Shown here piece after piece: positions 6,421 through 7,405 of a DNA stretch of 7,405 nt. The notes beneath the pieces were generated by a model. That model did not search any database, was not told where the DNA came from, and worked only from the letters and a program-made list of their open reading frames with translations. The stretch is from Thermodesulfobacteriota bacterium (lineage in GTDB: Bacteria > Desulfobacterota > DSM-4660 > Desulfatiglandales > HGW-15). The position numbers and the translations under genes were made by a program. Location: the NCBI GenBank assembly GCA_025454125.1, contig JALOPA010000079.1, positions 1 to 7,405 of the forward strand, given 5' to 3'. Positions within the stretch are counted from its first letter, which is position 1. Each line of letters starts with the position of its first letter.

Positions 6421-6441
6421 GTGACAAGTGACGAGTAACAA
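6421..6441 (+). repeat. Second heptanucleotide tandem repeat
   Basis: Three 7-bp units follow one another 10 bases after the receiver gene: GTGACAA, GTGACGA, GTAACAA. Reverse-complement copies of the same unit occur nearby: CGTCACTTG at 6456-6464 and GTCACTCGTCAC at 6503-6514. The latter matches 6428-6439 at 11 of 12 positions when inverted. The array is therefore also one arm of a larger palindrome. Confidence 0.7.
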
Positions 6442-6464
6442 GTGCAGTCTTTTCCCGTCACTTG

Positions 6465-6503
6465 CCCTTCGACTTTGCTCAGGGCCGTGGGCCTGTCGAA
6501 CGG
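6465..6503. repeat. REP-like palindrome nested inside inverted heptamer repeats
   Basis: CCCTTCGAC at 6465-6473 and GTCGAACGG at 6495-6503 pair at 8 of 9 positions, and the interior (AGGGCC around 6480-6486, GGGCCT 6489-6494) pairs further. It is flanked left by GTCACTTG and right by GTCACTCG, as if placed between two heptamer units. From memory, sequences starting CCCTTCGAC with GCTCAGGG and closing with TGTCGAACGG are scattered in many proteobacterial genomes. I call it a dispersed repeat, not a gene. A terminator role for the operon upstream is possible, but no T-tract follows. Confidence 0.6.
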
Positions 6504-6520
6504 TCACTCGTCACCAAGAG

Positions 6521-6656
6521 TTGATGAACTCGCAAGAAGTCACAAAGCGTTCTTTCTTGTCATTCCCGCGTAGGCGGGAATCCAGTCTTCACGAAATCTT
6601 CTGGACTCCCGCCTTCGCGGGAGTGACGCCCTAAAGGACTTTTTCGAACGCATCAA
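6521..6656. mobile_element. MITE-like element with ~21-bp imperfect terminal inverted repeats
   Basis: The left end (6521-6541, starting TTGATGAACTCGCAAG) and right end (6637-6656, GACTTTTTCGAACGCATCAA) are imperfect inverted copies, about 16 of 21 positions with one gap. GAG flanks both ends (6518-6520 and 6657-6659), a possible 3-bp target duplication. A longer direct repeat, CAAGAGTTGA, is at 6515-6524 and 6654-6663. The element is 136 bp, has no coding capacity for a transposase, and carries a strong internal palindrome. These are the marks of a non-autonomous miniature transposable element moved by an enzyme encoded elsewhere. It ends 10 bases before the start codon of the last roadblock gene. 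The weakness is the modest identity of the ends. Confidence 0.5.
6558..6628. repeat. Paired palindromic repeat (REPIN-like): ATTCCCGC stem-loops in inverted orientation
   Basis: Two 28-bp arms, 6558-6585 and 6601-6628, are inverted copies at 24 of 28 positions around a 15-base spacer. Each arm is itself a hairpin with an 8-bp stem and 4-base loop: ATTCCCGC (6562-6569) with GCGGGAAT (6574-6581), and ACTCCCGC (6605-6612) with GCGGGAGT (6617-6624). Several stem bases differ between the arms, yet both stems stay fully paired, a sign of selection for folding. The core TCATTCCCGC...GCGGGAATCCAG is a very common proteobacterial dispersed repeat, and its accidental translations (RRRES, PAYAGMT types) litter databases. 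It could act as an RNA structure between the receiver and roadblock genes. Confidence 0.8.
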
Positions 6657-6666
6657 GAGTTGAACC

Positions 6667-7005
6667 ATGAAAGAGCTCTTCAGCGATATTTTGGCCATGG
6701 AAGAAGTCCGCGGGGTGGTGGTCAGCTCCCCGGAGGGGGAAATCCTCTTTTCCGAACCTTCACTGGAAGCAGGCGAATCCTTGTCGTTTTTCATTCGGAT
6801 GTTGGGGTCGGTGCGGGAGGCGGATCTGATCTTTGAGAAGAGCAGGATCTATGTGAGAAGAACGGACACCGGATACCTGGTGGTCCATCTGGGGCCGTTC
6901 GCTTCCGGTGCGATGCTGAGGCTCCACGTGGACATGGTCCTTCCCGCGCTGAAAGACAGGGGAAAAGGCAAGGGCCTGCGATCGTTGTTTAGAAGAAACA
7001 AGTAG
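6667..7005 (+). CDS. Roadblock/LC7-like protein (MglB-type GTPase regulator candidate)
   Basis: A 112-residue cytoplasmic protein. The order of elements fits the Roadblock/LC7 fold: first helix MKELFSDILAMEEV (1-14), strands RGVVVSSPEG and EILF (15-28), a shortened central helix (33-50), strands ADLIFEKSRIYVRRT and YLVVHLG (52-76), and last helix AMLRLHVDMVLPALKD (82-97). A basic tail, GKGKGLRSLFRRNK, follows. It could touch the GTPase or acidic lipids; in MglB, the C-terminal extension is known to contact MglA. Roadblock dimers regulate MglA-type GTPases, and one is encoded about 6 kb upstream. ATG 6667 fits the family start. Its ribosome site is poor (AAGAG at 6655-6659), partly inside the MITE-like element, so expression may be low or affected by the upstream repeats. 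The family call is from pattern only. Confidence 0.75.
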   Translation: MKELFSDILAMEEVRGVVVSSPEGEILFSEPSLEAGESLSFFIRMLGSVREADLIFEKSRIYVRRTDTGYLVVHLGPFASGAMLRLHVDMVLPALKDRGKGKGLRSLFRRNK

Positions 7006-7014
7006 CCTTTCGTC

Positions 7015-7035
7015 CGGTTTCCCACCGAGAAACCG
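7015..7035. terminator. Hairpin between convergent genes
   Basis: CGGTTTC (7015-7021) and GAAACCG (7029-7035) form a perfect 7-bp stem with a 7-base loop in the 33-base gap between the roadblock stop and the TonB stop. Position and symmetry suit a bidirectional terminator serving both converging genes. Neither side has a T-tract, so strength is uncertain. Confidence 0.45.
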
Positions 7036-7038
7036 CGC

Positions 7039-7405
7039 TCAGTCCAACTGAAACCGCACCGGTACTTTCACCCACATGTCTACCGTCTCTCCCCCTCGCG
7101 TTCCGGGATCGAAAAGCCAGGTCTTCACACTCGCCATCGCAGCCTGATCTAGAATCGAATACCCGCTGCTGGCCGAGAGGGTCAGCTCTTTGACCCGTCC
7201 TTCCCGGCTCACAAGCACGTCGAGGACCACGGTGCCCTGGTAAGCTCGCTTGCGCGCGATCATGGGATAATCGGGAACGGGGTTCAACCGGTAGAGAGGC
7301 GTGGCATCACGCACGGAAAGCGGCGTGGAGGCCTGTCCTCGATCCCCAAGAGCAGCCGTTGTGGGGGCAGGAGTTTCGTGGGAGCGCCCTGACCCAGGGA
7401 CTTCC
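7039..7405 (-). CDS. TonB family protein, C-terminal part (5' end outside window)
   Basis: The minus frame is open to the window edge, giving 121 visible residues; a GTG at 7312-7314 is internal, not the start. The first 30 visible residues form a flexible Pro/Thr/Ser-rich linker (HETPAPTTAALGDRG), typical of the periplasmic spacer. The rest is a full TonB C-terminal domain: NPVPDYPMIARKRAYQGTVVL, a strand pair VLVSREGRVKEL, SASSGYSILDQAA, VKTWLFDP and VPVRFQLD. TonB, with ExbB and ExbD, passes proton-motive energy to outer-membrane transporters; this domain contacts the transporter's TonB box. The expected N-terminal membrane anchor is beyond the edge. It is encoded convergently to the signalling genes and is probably unrelated to them. 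Which TonB paralogue it is cannot be told; exbB/exbD are not visible. Confidence 0.92.
   Translation of the reverse strand, partial: EVPGSGRSHETPAPTTAALGDRGQASTPLSVRDATPLYRLNPVPDYPMIARKRAYQGTVVLDVLVSREGRVKELTLSASSGYSILDQAAMASVKTWLFDPGTRGGETVDMWVKVPVRFQLD

Noticed and set aside
6428..6634. 68-residue plus-strand open frame in the repeat-filled gap
   Set aside because: Its second half is the well-known accidental translation of the ATTCCCGC repeat (FPRRRES, PAFAGVTP); there is no ribosome site and the frame crosses three unrelated repeats.
6421..6656. Possible CRISPR array because of repeats and spacers
   Set aside because: Repeats differ in sequence and length, are inverted instead of regularly spaced direct repeats, and no cas gene is present.
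6540..6794. 84-residue minus-strand open frame
   Set aside because: It is antisense to the roadblock gene and contains the accidental repeat translation (LPRRRESR, WIPAYAGMT).
7039..7314. Complete 91-residue TonB-domain protein starting at GTG 7314
   Set aside because: The frame stays open to the window edge and encodes the Pro/Thr-rich linker expected before a TonB domain, so the gene is longer and truncated by the window.

Overview
The window is a GC-rich stretch, most likely chromosomal DNA of a deltaproteobacterium in the wide sense (Desulfobacterota, possibly Syntrophobacter-like). I infer this from the protein families and from the dispersed palindromic repeats. No marker gene here fixes the taxon.

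Layout. Eight plus-strand genes (one truncated) run in one direction from 1 to 7005 and meet a convergent TonB-family gene at the right edge. In order they are: the last residues of a probable Roadblock/LC7 (MglB-like) protein (1-84); an MglA-type Ras-like GTPase (135-740); an uncharacterised helical protein coupled to it by a ribosome site overlapping the GTPase stop codon (752-1456); a small protein with a winged-helix-like front and a short helical C-terminal domain (1592-2062); a membrane receptor with a cytoplasmic zinc ribbon, a periplasmic Cache-like sensor and a HAMP domain but no output domain (2079-3293); a soluble protein with two diverged PATAN/DUF4388-like copies (3335-4318); a PAS-PAS-HisKA protein without an ATPase domain (4359-5366); a receiver-PATAN protein with a possible roadblock-like tail (5391-6410); and a complete 112-residue roadblock-like protein (6667-7005).

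How they may work together (inference). The genes look like a small-GTPase signalling module, with a roadblock protein at each visible end, a GTPase, a stimulus receptor, and phosphotransfer parts that are either incomplete (the kinase) or have no DNA-binding output (the receiver). Neither the receptor nor the response regulator carries a conventional output domain, so the signal probably passes through protein contacts. By analogy with Myxococcus MglA/MglB the output could be polarity, motility or surface behaviour. No gene here proves this.

Non-coding DNA. The 135-base gap at 1457-1591 holds strong hairpins. The 41-base gap at 3294-3334 holds a 7-bp tandem repeat. The 256-base gap at 6411-6666 contains no credible gene. 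It is almost filled with repeats: a second 7-bp tandem repeat, a nested palindrome, and a 136-bp MITE-like element ending only 10 bases before the last roadblock gene. Short open frames there are repeat-derived.
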